64,000 bases of DNA from Sphingomonas sp. Leaf230 (GCF_001421745.1 NZ_LMKW01000014.1:1-64000), one strand, 5' to 3'; positions 43,304 through 52,899 are shown, counted from the first letter of the stretch. The notes: a model not told the origin generated them from the letters alone. A program made the numbers and translations.

Positions 43304-45427
43304 TCAGCTGGCGGCGACGATCTCGGCCCATTCGGCTTCGGTGATCACACGGATGCCGAGGTCGGTGGCTTTCTTTAGCTTCGATCCTGCGCCGGGGCCG
43401 GCAATGACGAGGCCGGTCTTGCTCGACACCGACGCGGCCACGCGGGCGCCGAGTGCTTCGGCCTGCGCCTTGGCCTCGTCGCGGCTCAGCGTTTCGAGGC
43501 TGCCGGTGAAGACCAGGATCTGGCCCGTCACGGGCGACTCGCGGGTTTCGTGGACGACGTCCGCGGGCTTCACTTCACGCAACAGGTCGAACACGACTCG
43601 GCGGTTGTGCGGCTCGGCGCAGAAGCCGACGAGCGCGCTGGCGACCTCGGGGCCGATCCCGGCCGTCTCGATCGCACCGACCAGCAGCTTGTCGCGACGG
43701 AGCACGAACTTGCGCTCGGGTTCGCCGATGACTGGTTCGATCTGGCCGCGCAGGAACACCGCATGCCGCAACACGGACCCAAGCGCGCGCGCGGACACAT
43801 AGCGTCGGGCGAGGTCCCGCGCGGTAATCTCGCCGACGTGGCGGATGCCGAGCGAGAACAGGAAGCGGTCGAGCGGGATCGTCCGCTTGGTCTCGATCGC
43901 CGCGATCACCTTCGCCGCCCAGACGCGCCCGTCCTTCTTCCGGGCGGCGAGCTGCTCCTCGGTCAGGCGGAAGATGTCGGCGGGCGATTCGATCAGGCCG
44001 TCGCGGAAGAATGCCTCGATCAGCGTCTGGCCGAGGCCGCCGATGTCGAATGCGTGGCGCGAGGCGAAGTGGATCAGCCGCTCGACTCGCTGCGCCGGGC
44101 AGATCAGCCCGCCGGTGCAGCGATAGACGACCTCGCCCTCCTCGCGCTCGGCGGCCGATCCGCATTCGGGGCAGGTGTGCGGAAAGACATACGCCCCGCG
44201 CTCGGCGTCCGGCGTCAGGTTCTCGACGATCTGCGGGATCACGTCGCCGGCGCGCTGGACGAGGACACGGTCGCCCGGCCGCACGCCGAGGCGCTCGATC
44301 TCGTCGGCATTGTGCAGCGTCGCGTTGGTCACGACCACGCCACCGACGGTCACTGGCGAGAGCCGCGCGACCGGGGTCATCGCGCCGGTCCGCCCGACTT
44401 GGATGTCGATCCGTTCCAGCAGTGTCTGCGCACGCTCGGCGGGGAATTTGTGCGCGATTGCCCAGCGTGGTGCCTTCGCGACCTGGCCGAGTCGCGCCTG
44501 CCAGTCGAGCCGGTCGACCTTGTAGACCACGCCGTCGATGTCGAACGGCAGGTCGGCGCGCTCGGCTTCGATCTTTCGATATACGTCGAGCGCCGCGGCC
44601 GTTCCCTCGACCCGCGCGAACCCGTCGGCGATCGGGAAGCCCCAGCCGCGCAACGTGTCGACGACTTCGGCCTGCGTTTCGCCCGGTACGACGCTCGCCT
44701 CGCCCCAGCCATGCGTGAGGAACCGGAGCGTGCGGCTTGCGGTGACGCTCGCGTCCTTCTGGCGCAGCGACCCGGCGGCGGCGTTGCGCGGATTGGCGAA
44801 CTGCCGCGCGTCCTTGCCGGTCTCCTCCGCTTCGGCGAGCAGGCGCGCGTTCAAGGCGGCGAAGTCGTCCTTCGCCATATACACCTCTCCGCGAACCTCG
44901 AAGATCGCGGGCGCTTTACCCTTCAACTGTTGGGGGATGTCGCCGATGGTGCGGACGTTCGCCGTCACGTCCTCGCCGACCTGCCCGTCGCCACGCGTGA
45001 GTGCCTGCACGAGCCGCCCCTCCTCATACCGCAGCGAACACGACAGCCCGTCGATCTTCGGCTCCGCGGTCAGCGCCACGGGCGCGTCGTCCGCCAGTTT
45101 CAGGAACCGGCGCACGCGCGCGACGAACTCCTCGACTTCCTCGTCCGCAAACGCGTTGTCGAGGCTCATCATCGCCTTGGCATGCGCGACCTTCGCAAGG
45201 TGCCCAGCAGGCGCCGCACCCACCGTCCGGCTCGGCGAATCGCTCCGTACCGTAGCCGGAAACGCTGCTTCGATCACGGCATTGCGCCGCACCAGCGCAT
45301 CATACTCGGCATCGCTGATCTCGGGCGCGTCGTCGGTGTGATAGCGCGCGTTATGATACGCGATCTGCGCGGCGAGCGTCTCCAGCTCGGCGGCGGCTTC
45401 GGTCTCGGTCGCGGGAAGGTCGGGCAT
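43304..45427 (-). CDS. ligA: NAD-dependent DNA ligase
   Basis: This 707-residue ligase seals nicks in replication and repair. The adenylated Lys lies in AEPKIDGLSCSLRY, the OB domain follows, the Cys4 zinc finger is CPECGSAAEREEGEVVYRC with a further Cys in LICPAQR, and the chain ends with helix-hairpin-helix and BRCT domains (ILVFTGSLETLSRDEAKAQA). Length is typical. It is a single gene, divergent to the SDR gene. Confidence 0.98.
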   Translation of the reverse strand: MPDLPATETEAAAELETLAAQIAYHNARYHTDDAPEISDAEYDALVRRNAVIEAAFPATVRSDSPSRTVGAAPAGHLAKVAHAKAMMSLDNAFADEEVEEFVARVRRFLKLADDAPVALTAEPKIDGLSCSLRYEEGRLVQALTRGDGQVGEDVTANVRTIGDIPQQLKGKAPAIFEVRGEVYMAKDDFAALNARLLAEAEETGKDARQFANPRNAAAGSLRQKDASVTASRTLRFLTHGWGEASVVPGETQAEVVDTLRGWGFPIADGFARVEGTAAALDVYRKIEAERADLPFDIDGVVYKVDRLDWQARLGQVAKAPRWAIAHKFPAERAQTLLERIDIQVGRTGAMTPVARLSPVTVGGVVVTNATLHNADEIERLGVRPGDRVLVQRAGDVIPQIVENLTPDAERGAYVFPHTCPECGSAAEREEGEVVYRCTGGLICPAQRVERLIHFASRHAFDIGGLGQTLIEAFFRDGLIESPADIFRLTEEQLAARKKDGRVWAAKVIAAIETKRTIPLDRFLFSLGIRHVGEITARDLARRYVSARALGSVLRHAVFLRGQIEPVIGEPERKFVLRRDKLLVGAIETAGIGPEVASALVGFCAEPHNRRVVFDLLREVKPADVVHETRESPVTGQILVFTGSLETLSRDEAKAQAEALGARVAASVSSKTGLVIAGPGAGSKLKKATDLGIRVITEAEWAEIVAAS

Positions 45428-45544
45428 CGCGCCGGGTTAGGGGAGGGTGCCACCTTTCTACAAGACCTCGATCAACATGGCGTGAACATTCGCTCGACTT
45501 GCGCGCTGACATCCCAAGAGAATTTTTCCCAAGGATGCGCCATC

Positions 45545-46516
45545 ATGACAGACACCAGCCGCCGAGACCTGTTCAAGGGCGCCGCCGTCACTGGCCTCGC
45601 CGCCGCCGCCGCGCCTGCCTTCGCGCAGGGGCAGACGCCGCTGGCCGATCCGCAGACGCGCTTCGTCTCGACGCCGTTTCCCGAACAGCGCCAGAAATGG
45701 CCCGCGCTCCAGCGCAACATGCGCCCCGTCCCCGATTGCGGCGAGTCGAGCTATCGCGGTTCGGGGCGTCTCGCGGGGCGGAAGGCGCTGATCACCGGCG
45801 GCGATTCGGGGATCGGCCGCGCGGCGGTGATCGCATTCTCGCGCGAAGGCGCCGACGTCGCGATCAACTATTACCCGACCGAGGAACCCGACGCGCAGGA
45901 CGTCGCCAAGCTGCTCCGCGCCGAGGGGCGCAAGGTCGTGCTGATTCCCGGCGACCTGACCGATGCGAAATTCTGCAACGACCTGATCGCGCGCGCCAAT
46001 CGTGAACTTGGCGGGCTCGACATCCTCGTCAACAATGCAGCCTATCAGCAGTCGAAGGACTCGATCGCCGAGATCAGCTTCGAGCAGTTCGATCGCACCA
46101 TGAAGACCAACGTCTACGCGATGTTCCACCTCTGCAAGGCGGCGATCCCGCTGATGAAGCCCGGCGCGTCGATCATCAACACCGCGTCGGTCAACTCGGT
46201 CAGCCCGGAGAAGGAGTTGCTCGACTATGCCTCGACCAAGGGCGCGATCCTGATCTTCACCAAGGCGCTGGCGAAGCAACTCGCCAAGCAGGGCATTCGC
46301 GTCAACGCGGTAGGGCCGGGCCCGATCTGGACGCCGTTGCAGGTCGCAGGCGGGCAATTGCCGGGCAAGATGGGCGAATTCGGCCAGGATACGCCACTCG
46401 GTCGCGCCGGTCAGCCGGCCGAACTGGCGGGTCTCTACGTTGCACTGGCGGACCCGAGCGACAGCTACACCACCGGCAGCTTCTTCGGCGCGAACGGCGG
46501 AACCGGCGCGTCCTGA
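45545..46516 (+). CDS. SDR family oxidoreductase with Tat signal
   Basis: This 323-residue short-chain dehydrogenase carries a twin-arginine leader (RRDLFKGAAVTGLAAAAAPA), unusual for the SDR fold, and a Rossmann motif TGGDSGIGRAA. The catalytic Tyr/Lys are in YASTKGAI and the Ser in NTASVNSVS. It resembles YhdF/general stress protein 39-type SDRs, several of which are Tat-exported. The start is set by the Tat motif; the frame upstream is antisense to ligA. It probably uses NADP(H) bound before export. Confidence 0.9.
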   Translation: MTDTSRRDLFKGAAVTGLAAAAAPAFAQGQTPLADPQTRFVSTPFPEQRQKWPALQRNMRPVPDCGESSYRGSGRLAGRKALITGGDSGIGRAAVIAFSREGADVAINYYPTEEPDAQDVAKLLRAEGRKVVLIPGDLTDAKFCNDLIARANRELGGLDILVNNAAYQQSKDSIAEISFEQFDRTMKTNVYAMFHLCKAAIPLMKPGASIINTASVNSVSPEKELLDYASTKGAILIFTKALAKQLAKQGIRVNAVGPGPIWTPLQVAGGQLPGKMGEFGQDTPLGRAGQPAELAGLYVALADPSDSYTTGSFFGANGGTGAS

Positions 46517-46525
46517 ATTCGCCCA

Positions 46526-46629
46526 TCACCCCGGCGAAGGCCGGGGGCCAGTTGGCAAGGTCGTCGTAAGGGAGCACCGTGTTCACCAACTAAACTTTCC
46601 CAACTGGACCCCGGCCTTCGCCGGGATGA
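46526..46629. repeat. paired palindromic repeat, family B
   Basis: TCACCCCGGCGAAGGCCGGG with GGCCAGTTGG, mirrored by CCAACTGGACCCCGGCCTTC. The core has changed from CAATTGG to CAGTTGG and CAACTGG, i.e. both arms changed together. The next gene begins only 13 bases after it. Confidence 0.85.
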
Positions 46630-46642
46630 AAGCGGGGGTGCA

Positions 46643-46987
46643 TTGAAAACAGCAGTTACGATCATCGCCATCGTCTTTGCCGCCCCCGCCGCCGCCCAGC
46701 AGACTCACGTCTCCCCTAAGCCGGCCGCGGCGATTGGCTACGACTGGAACGACGATTCGTCCGCGGACGACCGCGTCCAGCAATCGCTATGGCCGCGCTC
46801 TGACGCCAGTGCCGCCGGGCTCGACGACATGATCCATGCCGAACAGGCGCCGGTCCGTGCAGTGATTCACGAAGACGGCGATTTCGGCAGCCGGGCGCTC
46901 CACGGCCTGCGGAAGGTCGGCGGCGATTACATCGTCGTTCCGGTGCTGAAGATCCACTTGGGGCACCCGCGGCAGGCAATGCCATGA
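46643..46987 (+). CDS. small exported hypothetical protein
   Basis: This is a 114-residue protein with a TTG start, chosen because GGGGG lies five bases before it. A signal peptide ends near AAA-QQ. The mature chain is acidic (DWNDDSSADDRVQQ) and has no cysteine or known domain. It ends VVPVLKIHLGHPRQAMP. No family is recognised. Confidence 0.6.
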   Translation: MKTAVTIIAIVFAAPAAAQQTHVSPKPAAAIGYDWNDDSSADDRVQQSLWPRSDASAAGLDDMIHAEQAPVRAVIHEDGDFGSRALHGLRKVGGDYIVVPVLKIHLGHPRQAMP

Positions 46988-47053
46988 TCGACGGGAGAGC
47001 TAAACGAACGCGTGTGAAAATGCGGGCGACTCGGCCCCCGGGAACGGTCGGCT

Positions 47054-47160
47054 CCCCTCCCTGAAAGGGAGGGGCTGGGGGTGGGTAGGCCCGATTGTGC
47101 CGCCAACGTTCCATCATGCGGAAACCGACCCACCCCCAACCCCTCCCTTTTAGGGAGGGG
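47054..47160. repeat. paired palindromic repeat, family A'
   Basis: CCCCTCCCTGAAAGGGAGGG with GCTGGGGGTGGG, mirrored at the right end with TTTTAGGGAGGGG. It lies between the small exported gene and recN, which are convergent. Confidence 0.85.
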
Positions 47161-47186
47161 GGAGCAGAAGGCAAAACGTCCCGACC

Positions 47187-48851
47187 TCAGGCCCGCTCGA
47201 GCAACCGCTCCGCCTGAGCCCGCGCTTCATCCGTAATCTGCGCGCCCGACAGCATCCGCGCGATCTCCTCCCGCCGCTCGTCCTCGGACAAGGCCCGCAC
47301 GCCGGTCCGCGTGACCGTGCCGTCGCTGCTTTTCGCGATCAGCAGATGCTTCGCTCCGCGCGCCGCAACCTGCGGGCTGTGCGTTACCACCAGCAGCTGC
47401 GTGCTGAGCGCCAGCCGCGCGAGTCGTTCGCCGATCGCGCTCGCCACCGCCCCGCCGACGCCGCGGTCGATCTCGTCGAAAACCATCGTCGACGCGCCGC
47501 CTTCCTCGGCCAGCGCCACCTTCAGCGCGAGGATGAAGCGCGACAACTCGCCGCCCGACGCGATCTTGGTCAGCGCGGCGAACGGCGCACCGGGATTGGT
47601 CGAGATCTCGAACTCGACCCGGTCCTTGCCCGCCGCCGACCAGCCCTCTTCACCCAGCGGCGCCACCACCGTCTGGAACCGCGCCGCATCCAGCTTCAAC
47701 GGCGCCAACTCGCCCGCAACCGCCACATCAAGCCGCTTCGCTGCCGCCAGCCGCCGTTTCGTCAAAGCATCCGAAGCCGCATCGAAAGCCTTCCGAGCCG
47801 ACGCCACGCGTGCCTCGATCTTCGCGATCCCGCCTTCGCCCGCATCGAGGCGCTCCAGACGCGCGCGCATCTCGTCCGCCAGCGCCGCCAGATCGTCCGG
47901 CTGCACGCGGTGCTTGCGCGCCATCGCCCGAAGCTCGAACAACCGCGCCTCGTCATCCTCCAGCGCGCGCGGATCATACGCCATCTCGGCCCGCGCATCG
48001 CGCAGGCTCTCCTCCGCCACCGAAGCCTCGATCACCGCGCGATCGACTGCCGCCAGCGCATTGCCGAGCGCAACATGGTCCTCCGCGATCCGCTCGAGCA
48101 CGCGCGCGGCCTGGCGAAGCTTCGCCATCCCGCCGTCCTTGCCCTCGAGGAAATCGTCGATCGCGGCGAGGTCGTCCGCGATCTTCTCCGCGCGCTGCAT
48201 CGACCGCCGCGTATCCGCCAGCGTCTCTTCCTCGCCCGCGACAGGCGCCAGCGCGGTCAGTTCGGCAACCGTATGCTCAAGCCACTCGCGATCCCGCGCC
48301 GCCGTCTCGATATCCGCCCGCGCCGCCGCCAACTCAGCCTCAGCCGCGCGAAACCCCGCATACGCCTTTGCCGTCGCGCCGGGCTCGGTCCGCCCGAAGA
48401 TGTCGAGCAGCGCCCGATGCCCGCGCGCATTCAGCAACCCGCGCTCGTCATGCTGTCCGTGGATCTCGACCAGATGCGGCGCCATCTCGCGCAGCAGCCC
48501 CGCCGACGCCGGCTGGTCGTTGACGAAGCCACGACTGCCACCGTCCGCCTTGACGATCCGCTTCACGATCAGCGGTTCGCCCTGCTCGATCTCCAGCCCG
48601 TTCTCGTCGAACAACATCGCGAGTGGCGACTCGGGGGCAGGGGCATCGAACGTCGCGGTCACAACAGCCTGAGCAGCGCCATGCCGCACCAGCCCGCTGT
48701 CGCCGCGGCCACCCAGCGCCAGCCCCAGTGCGTCGAGCAGGATCGACTTGCCCGCGCCGGTCTCGCCGGTCAGCACGCCTAGCCCTTCGCCGAATCCCAG
48801 ATCCAGCGCCTCGATGAGCACCACGTCGCGAATGGAAAGATCGGTCAGCAT
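47187..48851 (-). CDS. recN: DNA repair protein RecN
   Basis: This 554-residue SMC-like ATPase acts in double-strand-break repair. Walker A is GETGAGKSILLDALG (residues about 29-43), the signature is ASGGELSRFILALKVAL, and Walker B is STMVFDEIDRGVGG. The middle is a long coiled coil rich in Ala/Arg. Length and order are normal. The promoter gap to bamD is 80 bp on the same strand. Confidence 0.97.
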   Translation of the reverse strand: MLTDLSIRDVVLIEALDLGFGEGLGVLTGETGAGKSILLDALGLALGGRGDSGLVRHGAAQAVVTATFDAPAPESPLAMLFDENGLEIEQGEPLIVKRIVKADGGSRGFVNDQPASAGLLREMAPHLVEIHGQHDERGLLNARGHRALLDIFGRTEPGATAKAYAGFRAAEAELAAARADIETAARDREWLEHTVAELTALAPVAGEEETLADTRRSMQRAEKIADDLAAIDDFLEGKDGGMAKLRQAARVLERIAEDHVALGNALAAVDRAVIEASVAEESLRDARAEMAYDPRALEDDEARLFELRAMARKHRVQPDDLAALADEMRARLERLDAGEGGIAKIEARVASARKAFDAASDALTKRRLAAAKRLDVAVAGELAPLKLDAARFQTVVAPLGEEGWSAAGKDRVEFEISTNPGAPFAALTKIASGGELSRFILALKVALAEEGGASTMVFDEIDRGVGGAVASAIGERLARLALSTQLLVVTHSPQVAARGAKHLLIAKSSDGTVTRTGVRALSEDERREEIARMLSGAQITDEARAQAERLLERA

Positions 48852-48931
48852 CCCGCGCGTCTTAGACGATCCGCACGCGAAGTTGATCCCCCATTGTTCT
48901 CACGCCCATGTTCTCATGGCGGATTCCGTGA

Positions 48932-49906
48932 TCAGTTGCCGGGGCCGGTCCGCGTCGCGCTGCCCGGACCGACGGGTGCGGGGCTGGAAACGCTGCCCGC
49001 GCCCGTACCACCGGTGTTGCCGTTCGCCTTGGGAAGCTCCAGCGCCCCGGTACCCGGCGTGCCTGCGGTTCCCGTCGGCACGACCGGCTCGCCCGGTGCC
49101 AGCGGTGCGATCGGCTTCACCGGATGGTCCTGCATCAGCTTGTAGGCGTGATCATACCAGTCGGTGCCCGGATAGTTGCGACCCAGCACCGCAGCGGCCT
49201 TCTCGGCCTCGATCGGCACGCCGAGCTGCAGATACGTCTCGGTCAGCCGCATCAGCGCCTCGGGCGTGTGCGTGGTCTGCTGGAACTTGTCGATCACGGT
49301 GCGGAACCGGCCGTTCGCCGCGAGCCACTGGCCGCGCGTCTCGTAGAACCGCCCGATCTCCATCTCCTTGCCGGCGAGATGGTCGTTGACCAGATCGATC
49401 TTCAGCCGCGCATCCGATGCGTAACGCGTGTTCGGATAGCGGCGCATCAGCTCGCCGAGCGAATCGAGCGCCTGGCGCGTGATCTTCTGATCGCGCGTGA
49501 CGTCGGTGATCTGCTCGTAATAGCCGAGCGCGATCAGGTAATAGGCATAGGGCGCGTCGCGGTTACCCGGATGCACTGCGAGGAAACGCTGCGCCGAGCT
49601 GATCGACGCGGTGTAGTCCTTGGCGAGGTAATAGCTGAACGCCGACATGATCTGCGCACGGCGCGCCCAGATCGAATAGGGATGCTGGCGCTCGACCTCG
49701 TCGAACAGCTGCGCCGCCTCCTTGTAGCGCCCCTGGTCGAGCCGCGCCTTGGCGGTCGAGTACAGCGTTCCCACGTCGCGCGCGACGTAAGGAAGGTCGC
49801 CCTTGGCGGAACGACCCGCACAACCGGCCATGGGGAGCGCAAGCGCTGCGATGAGCGTGACAGCAAAGGCACGCGACATGCTCGGAAGGGACTGGGGGAT
49901 ACGCAT
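48932..49906 (-). CDS. bamD: outer membrane protein assembly factor BamD
   Basis: This is a 324-residue lipoprotein of the BAM complex. The lipobox is LPMAGC (Cys near residue 28), followed by TPR repeats beginning with YSTAKARLDQGRYKEAAQLF and HPYSIWARRAQIMSAFSYY. The C-terminal 60-70 residues are rich in Pro, Gly and Thr (GTAGTPGTGALELPKANGN) and go beyond the roughly 245-residue E. coli protein. The start at 49906 or the Met nine codons later both precede the lipobox. It acts with BamA in inserting outer-membrane barrels. Confidence 0.93.
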   Translation of the reverse strand: MRIPQSLPSMSRAFAVTLIAALALPMAGCAGRSAKGDLPYVARDVGTLYSTAKARLDQGRYKEAAQLFDEVERQHPYSIWARRAQIMSAFSYYLAKDYTASISSAQRFLAVHPGNRDAPYAYYLIALGYYEQITDVTRDQKITRQALDSLGELMRRYPNTRYASDARLKIDLVNDHLAGKEMEIGRFYETRGQWLAANGRFRTVIDKFQQTTHTPEALMRLTETYLQLGVPIEAEKAAAVLGRNYPGTDWYDHAYKLMQDHPVKPIAPLAPGEPVVPTGTAGTPGTGALELPKANGNTGGTGAGSVSSPAPVGPGSATRTGPGN

Positions 49907-50075
49907 CGGCGTTGTCCTTAGCGTATGCGGGGCTTCGCGAACAATCCCTTTCGCCACCCCCGTTCGGCGCCTTAATACCGGCTCCGCGGTTGCCGACCAT
50001 GGGGGGTTTCCGTGAGCCGGATCACACGGCAATAGTCGTGCGTTGCCGACCCGTCATTCCAGTCGAGGATATCCC

Positions 50076-50900
50076 ATGCCCGCCACCCTGCTGCATACCC
50101 ACCGCGTCGAGAAGCCCTGGGGTCGCGACACGCTCTGGCCCGGTTTCGAGGATGCCGCACCCGGTACGCCGCCGATCGGCGAAGTCTGGTTCCAGGAGCC
50201 GGGCAACACCACGCCCGACCTGCTGATCAAATATCTGTTCACCAGCGAGAAGCTCTCGGTCCAGGTCCATCCCAACGACGAACAGGCGCACGCTCGCGGC
50301 CTGCCGCGCGGCAAGGACGAGTGCTGGACGGTCCTCGCCGCCGAGCCGACCTCGACGATCGCGGTCGGCACGAAACAGCCGATCTCGAAGGACGAGCTCC
50401 GCCAGTCGGCGATCGACGGCACGATCGAGGACAAGCTCGACTGGAAGCCGGTCAAGCCGGGCGACTTCATGTATTGCGCGTCGGACACGATCCACGCGAT
50501 CGGTGGCGGCCTGACGGTGATCGAGGTCCAGCAGAACTCCGAGACCACCTACCGCCTCTACGATTACGGCAGCGACCGCGAGCTGCACCTCAAGGACGGC
50601 ATCGAGGTCGCCGACCCCACGCCCTACGTCCCCGTCGCGCCGCCGATCGAAGTCGAGACCGGCCGCACGATCATGGTCGAGGGCCCCAAGTTCGTGCTCG
50701 AGCGCTGGAAGGGCGGCGACCACGTCGTCAACCTGCCAGAGGGCACGACCGGCTGGGTGATCCCGATCACCGGCTCGGGCGATGTCGCCGGCGTCGCGTT
50801 CAAGGCCGGCGAATGCGCGACGATGACCGGCAGCGAGACGGTCTCGACGAGCGCGGATGCCGACGTGCTGTTCGCGTATCCGCTAGCCAAGCGAATCTGA
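50076..50900 (+). CDS. class I mannose-6-phosphate isomerase
   Basis: This 274-residue enzyme is of the short, cupin-type ManA form. The zinc site is seen in SVQVHPNDEQAHA and in DTIHAIGGGLTVIEVQQ. The start MPATLLHTHRVEKPWG is taken because VEKPWGRD is the family's first conserved phrase. It interconverts mannose 6-phosphate and fructose 6-phosphate for exopolysaccharide precursors. Length is shorter than eukaryotic PMI and equal to other short bacterial forms. Confidence 0.92.
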   Translation: MPATLLHTHRVEKPWGRDTLWPGFEDAAPGTPPIGEVWFQEPGNTTPDLLIKYLFTSEKLSVQVHPNDEQAHARGLPRGKDECWTVLAAEPTSTIAVGTKQPISKDELRQSAIDGTIEDKLDWKPVKPGDFMYCASDTIHAIGGGLTVIEVQQNSETTYRLYDYGSDRELHLKDGIEVADPTPYVPVAPPIEVETGRTIMVEGPKFVLERWKGGDHVVNLPEGTTGWVIPITGSGDVAGVAFKAGECATMTGSETVSTSADADVLFAYPLAKRI

Positions 50901-50929
50901 GCAACACCTTCACCTCCCGCCTCCTTGTC

Positions 50930-50978
50930 CTCCCGCGAAGGCGCGAGCCCAGTCTGGGTCCCCGCCTTCGCGGGGAAA
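50930..50978. repeat. paired palindromic repeat, family C, short form
   Basis: CTCCCGCGAAGGCGCGAGCC is followed almost directly by CCAGTCTGGGTCCCCGCC, TTCGCGGGG. The two units face each other with no spacer. The same short form is at 63562-63614. Confidence 0.8.
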
Positions 50979-51014
50979 CATAGTGATTGAAGGCAAACGC
51001 CACCCCAACCACCA

Positions 51015-51118
51015 CCACCCCGGCGAAGGCCGGGGCCCAATTGGAAAGGTGGCAATAACGGCGGGCTGTCCTTCGTTATCAACGTCCCCCAATTGGGTCC
51101 CGGCCTCCGCCGGGGTGG
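51015..51118. repeat. paired palindromic repeat, family B
   Basis: CCACCCCGGCGAAGGCCGGG with GCCCAATTGG, mirrored by CCAATTGGGTCCCGGCCTCC and GCCGGGGTGG. It follows a family C element by 36 bases. Confidence 0.88.
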
Positions 51119-51201
51119 CGTCTTGTGAGCAAGTTCGCGTTCCACGACATCGAGCCCCCAAACTCACCCCACATTAACCCGCCCCCTGTAACCCCCAGAC
51201 C

Positions 51202-52377
51202 ATGCTCCGCATCCTAACCCTCTCCACCCTGTTCCCGGATGCGACCCGCCCCAATTTCGGCGTCTTCGTCGAACGCCAGACGCTCGGTCTCGCCGCCCAC
51301 CCCGACGTCTCGCTGCAAGCGGTAGCACCGATAGGCCTTCCCCCGGGCCCGCTCCGCCGCCTCGGTCACTACGCGGCCCTCGCCACGCTCCCGACACACG
51401 AACGCTGGAAGGGCATCGACCTCCACCGCCCGCGCTTCACCGTCCGGCCCTTCCTTCAGGGCCGTCACCACGCCGCAGCGTTGCAGCGCGCGCTCATCCC
51501 CGTCCTCGACGCGATCCGCGAAAAGTTCGCGTTCGACGTCATCGACGCGTCGTTCTTCTTCCCCGACGGTCCCGCCGCGGTCGCGCTAGGCAAGCGTTAC
51601 GGCGTTCCCGTCTCGATCAAGGCGCGCGGGTCCGACATCCACATCTGGGGCAACGCACCCGCCACCGCCGCGCAGGTCCGCGCCGCGGGCCGCAACGCCA
51701 CGGGCATGCTCGCGGTCAGCGCCGCGATGAAGGCCGACATGGTTGCGATGGGACTGCCCGCCGACCGCATCCGCGTCCACCACACGGGCGTCGACCAGGA
51801 CCGCTTCCATCCCGTCGACCGCGCCGCCGCCAAGGCAGCGCTCGGCGTCACGGGCCCGCTGGTCGTCTCGGTCGGCGCCCTGATCCCGCGCAAGGGCCAC
51901 GACATCGTCATCGACGCGGTCGCCGCACTCCCCGGCGTCACGCTCCTGATCGCAGGGCAGGGCCCCGCGCGATCGACACTGGAAGCGCAGATCGCGCGAC
52001 TCGGCATAGCCAACCGCGTTCGCCTGCTGGGCGCCGTGCCGCACGCCGAAATCCCGAAGCTGATTGCCGCTGCCGATGTCAGCGCGCTTGCCTCCGAGTC
52101 CGAAGGTCTCGCCAACGCCTGGGTCGAATCGCTCGCCTGCGGCACGCCGATCGTCATCACCGACGCCGGCGGCGCGCATGACGTGGTGACATCGCCAGAA
52201 GCAGGCCGCGTCACGATCGGCGACCCGCTCGCCTTCGCCGCCGCGATCGGCGGCCTGTTAGCCGATCCGCCGTTGCCCCAAGCGACGCGCGCCACGGTCG
52301 CCAGCTTCACCTGGGAAACCAACACCGCCGCTCTCTACGAGCACCTCGCAACGCTGGCCGCGAATCGCCGGATCTAG
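51202..52377 (+). CDS. group 1 (GT4) glycosyltransferase
   Basis: This 391-residue GT-B enzyme transfers a sugar from a nucleotide donor. The C-terminal domain has VGALIPRKGHDIVIDAVAAL, then ALASESEGLANAWVESLACG, with the E-x7-E donor site. The N-terminal domain contains KARGSDIHIWGNA. It lies downstream of a family B repeat and is separate from the isomerase gene, but both would supply or use mannose-based precursors. Specificity is not readable. Confidence 0.92.
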   Translation: MLRILTLSTLFPDATRPNFGVFVERQTLGLAAHPDVSLQAVAPIGLPPGPLRRLGHYAALATLPTHERWKGIDLHRPRFTVRPFLQGRHHAAALQRALIPVLDAIREKFAFDVIDASFFFPDGPAAVALGKRYGVPVSIKARGSDIHIWGNAPATAAQVRAAGRNATGMLAVSAAMKADMVAMGLPADRIRVHHTGVDQDRFHPVDRAAAKAALGVTGPLVVSVGALIPRKGHDIVIDAVAALPGVTLLIAGQGPARSTLEAQIARLGIANRVRLLGAVPHAEIPKLIAAADVSALASESEGLANAWVESLACGTPIVITDAGGAHDVVTSPEAGRVTIGDPLAFAAAIGGLLADPPLPQATRATVASFTWETNTAALYEHLATLAANRRI

Positions 52378-52380
52378 AAT

Positions 52381-52503
52381 CCTCCCCCGCCAGGGGGAGG
52401 TGGCACCGAAGGTGACGGAGGGGGAGGGCACGGAACGGCGGTTTCACCTTTCCTCCCCCTCCCTCCGTCACCTCCGGCGACACCTCCCCCTAGCGGGGGA
52501 GGA
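52381..52503. repeat. paired palindromic repeat, family H-like
   Basis: CCTCCCCCGCCAGGGGGAGG with GTGGCACCGAAGGTGACGG is mirrored at the right end by CCGTCACC and CCTCCCCCTAGCGGGGGAGG. It resembles 20176-20363 in layout. It separates convergent genes. Confidence 0.8.
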
Positions 52504-52517
52504 TCAGCAGTCTCAGA

Positions 52518-52892
52518 TCACCCCTCGAGAGGGTACAGCGCCGCCACGATCCAGCGACCCTCGCCGCGCAGCACAGCCCAAGCCCGAGCGGCAGCACGGC
52601 TGTCCATAGCCTCGATCCCGAACCCACGAGCCTCGACCGCCTTCTTGAACGCAAGCGGCGGCTGACGAAGCGCGGAACCCGTCCCCAGCAACAGGAACTC
52701 CGGCGGCGGATCAAGCGCCAGCAACGCCGCCACGTCTGCCTCGCCAAGCGCCTCGAACGCCGGCGGCTCCCAGCCATCCGCACGCTCAGGACTGATCAGC
52801 AGCGCGGTATAATACCCGTCATCGACCTTGAACCCGGCCCGACCGATCGCCGAGATCATCGGCCCATCGGTCTTCTCGCGGTCCATCCTCAT
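52518..52892 (-). CDS. Mth938-like domain protein
   Basis: This is a 124-residue protein of the Mth938/NDUFAF3 family. The chosen start MRMDREKTDGP is eight bases beyond the secF stop; a second ATG lies two codons on. The fold is a small alpha/beta protein with RPPLAFKKAVEARGFGI-like C-terminal elements (LLLGTGSALRQPPLAF). The mitochondrial relative assists complex I assembly. Its place behind secF is conserved in alphaproteobacteria and implies cotranscription. Confidence 0.85.
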   Translation of the reverse strand: MRMDREKTDGPMISAIGRAGFKVDDGYYTALLISPERADGWEPPAFEALGEADVAALLALDPPPEFLLLGTGSALRQPPLAFKKAVEARGFGIEAMDSRAAARAWAVLRGEGRWIVAALYPLEG

Positions 52893-52899
52893 GACGTGA

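Noticed and set aside
48896..48916. Direct repeat GTTCTCA upstream of recN as an SOS (LexA) box
   Set aside because: Alphaproteobacterial LexA sites are GTTC-N7-GTTC with an 11-bp period; here the period is 14 bp.
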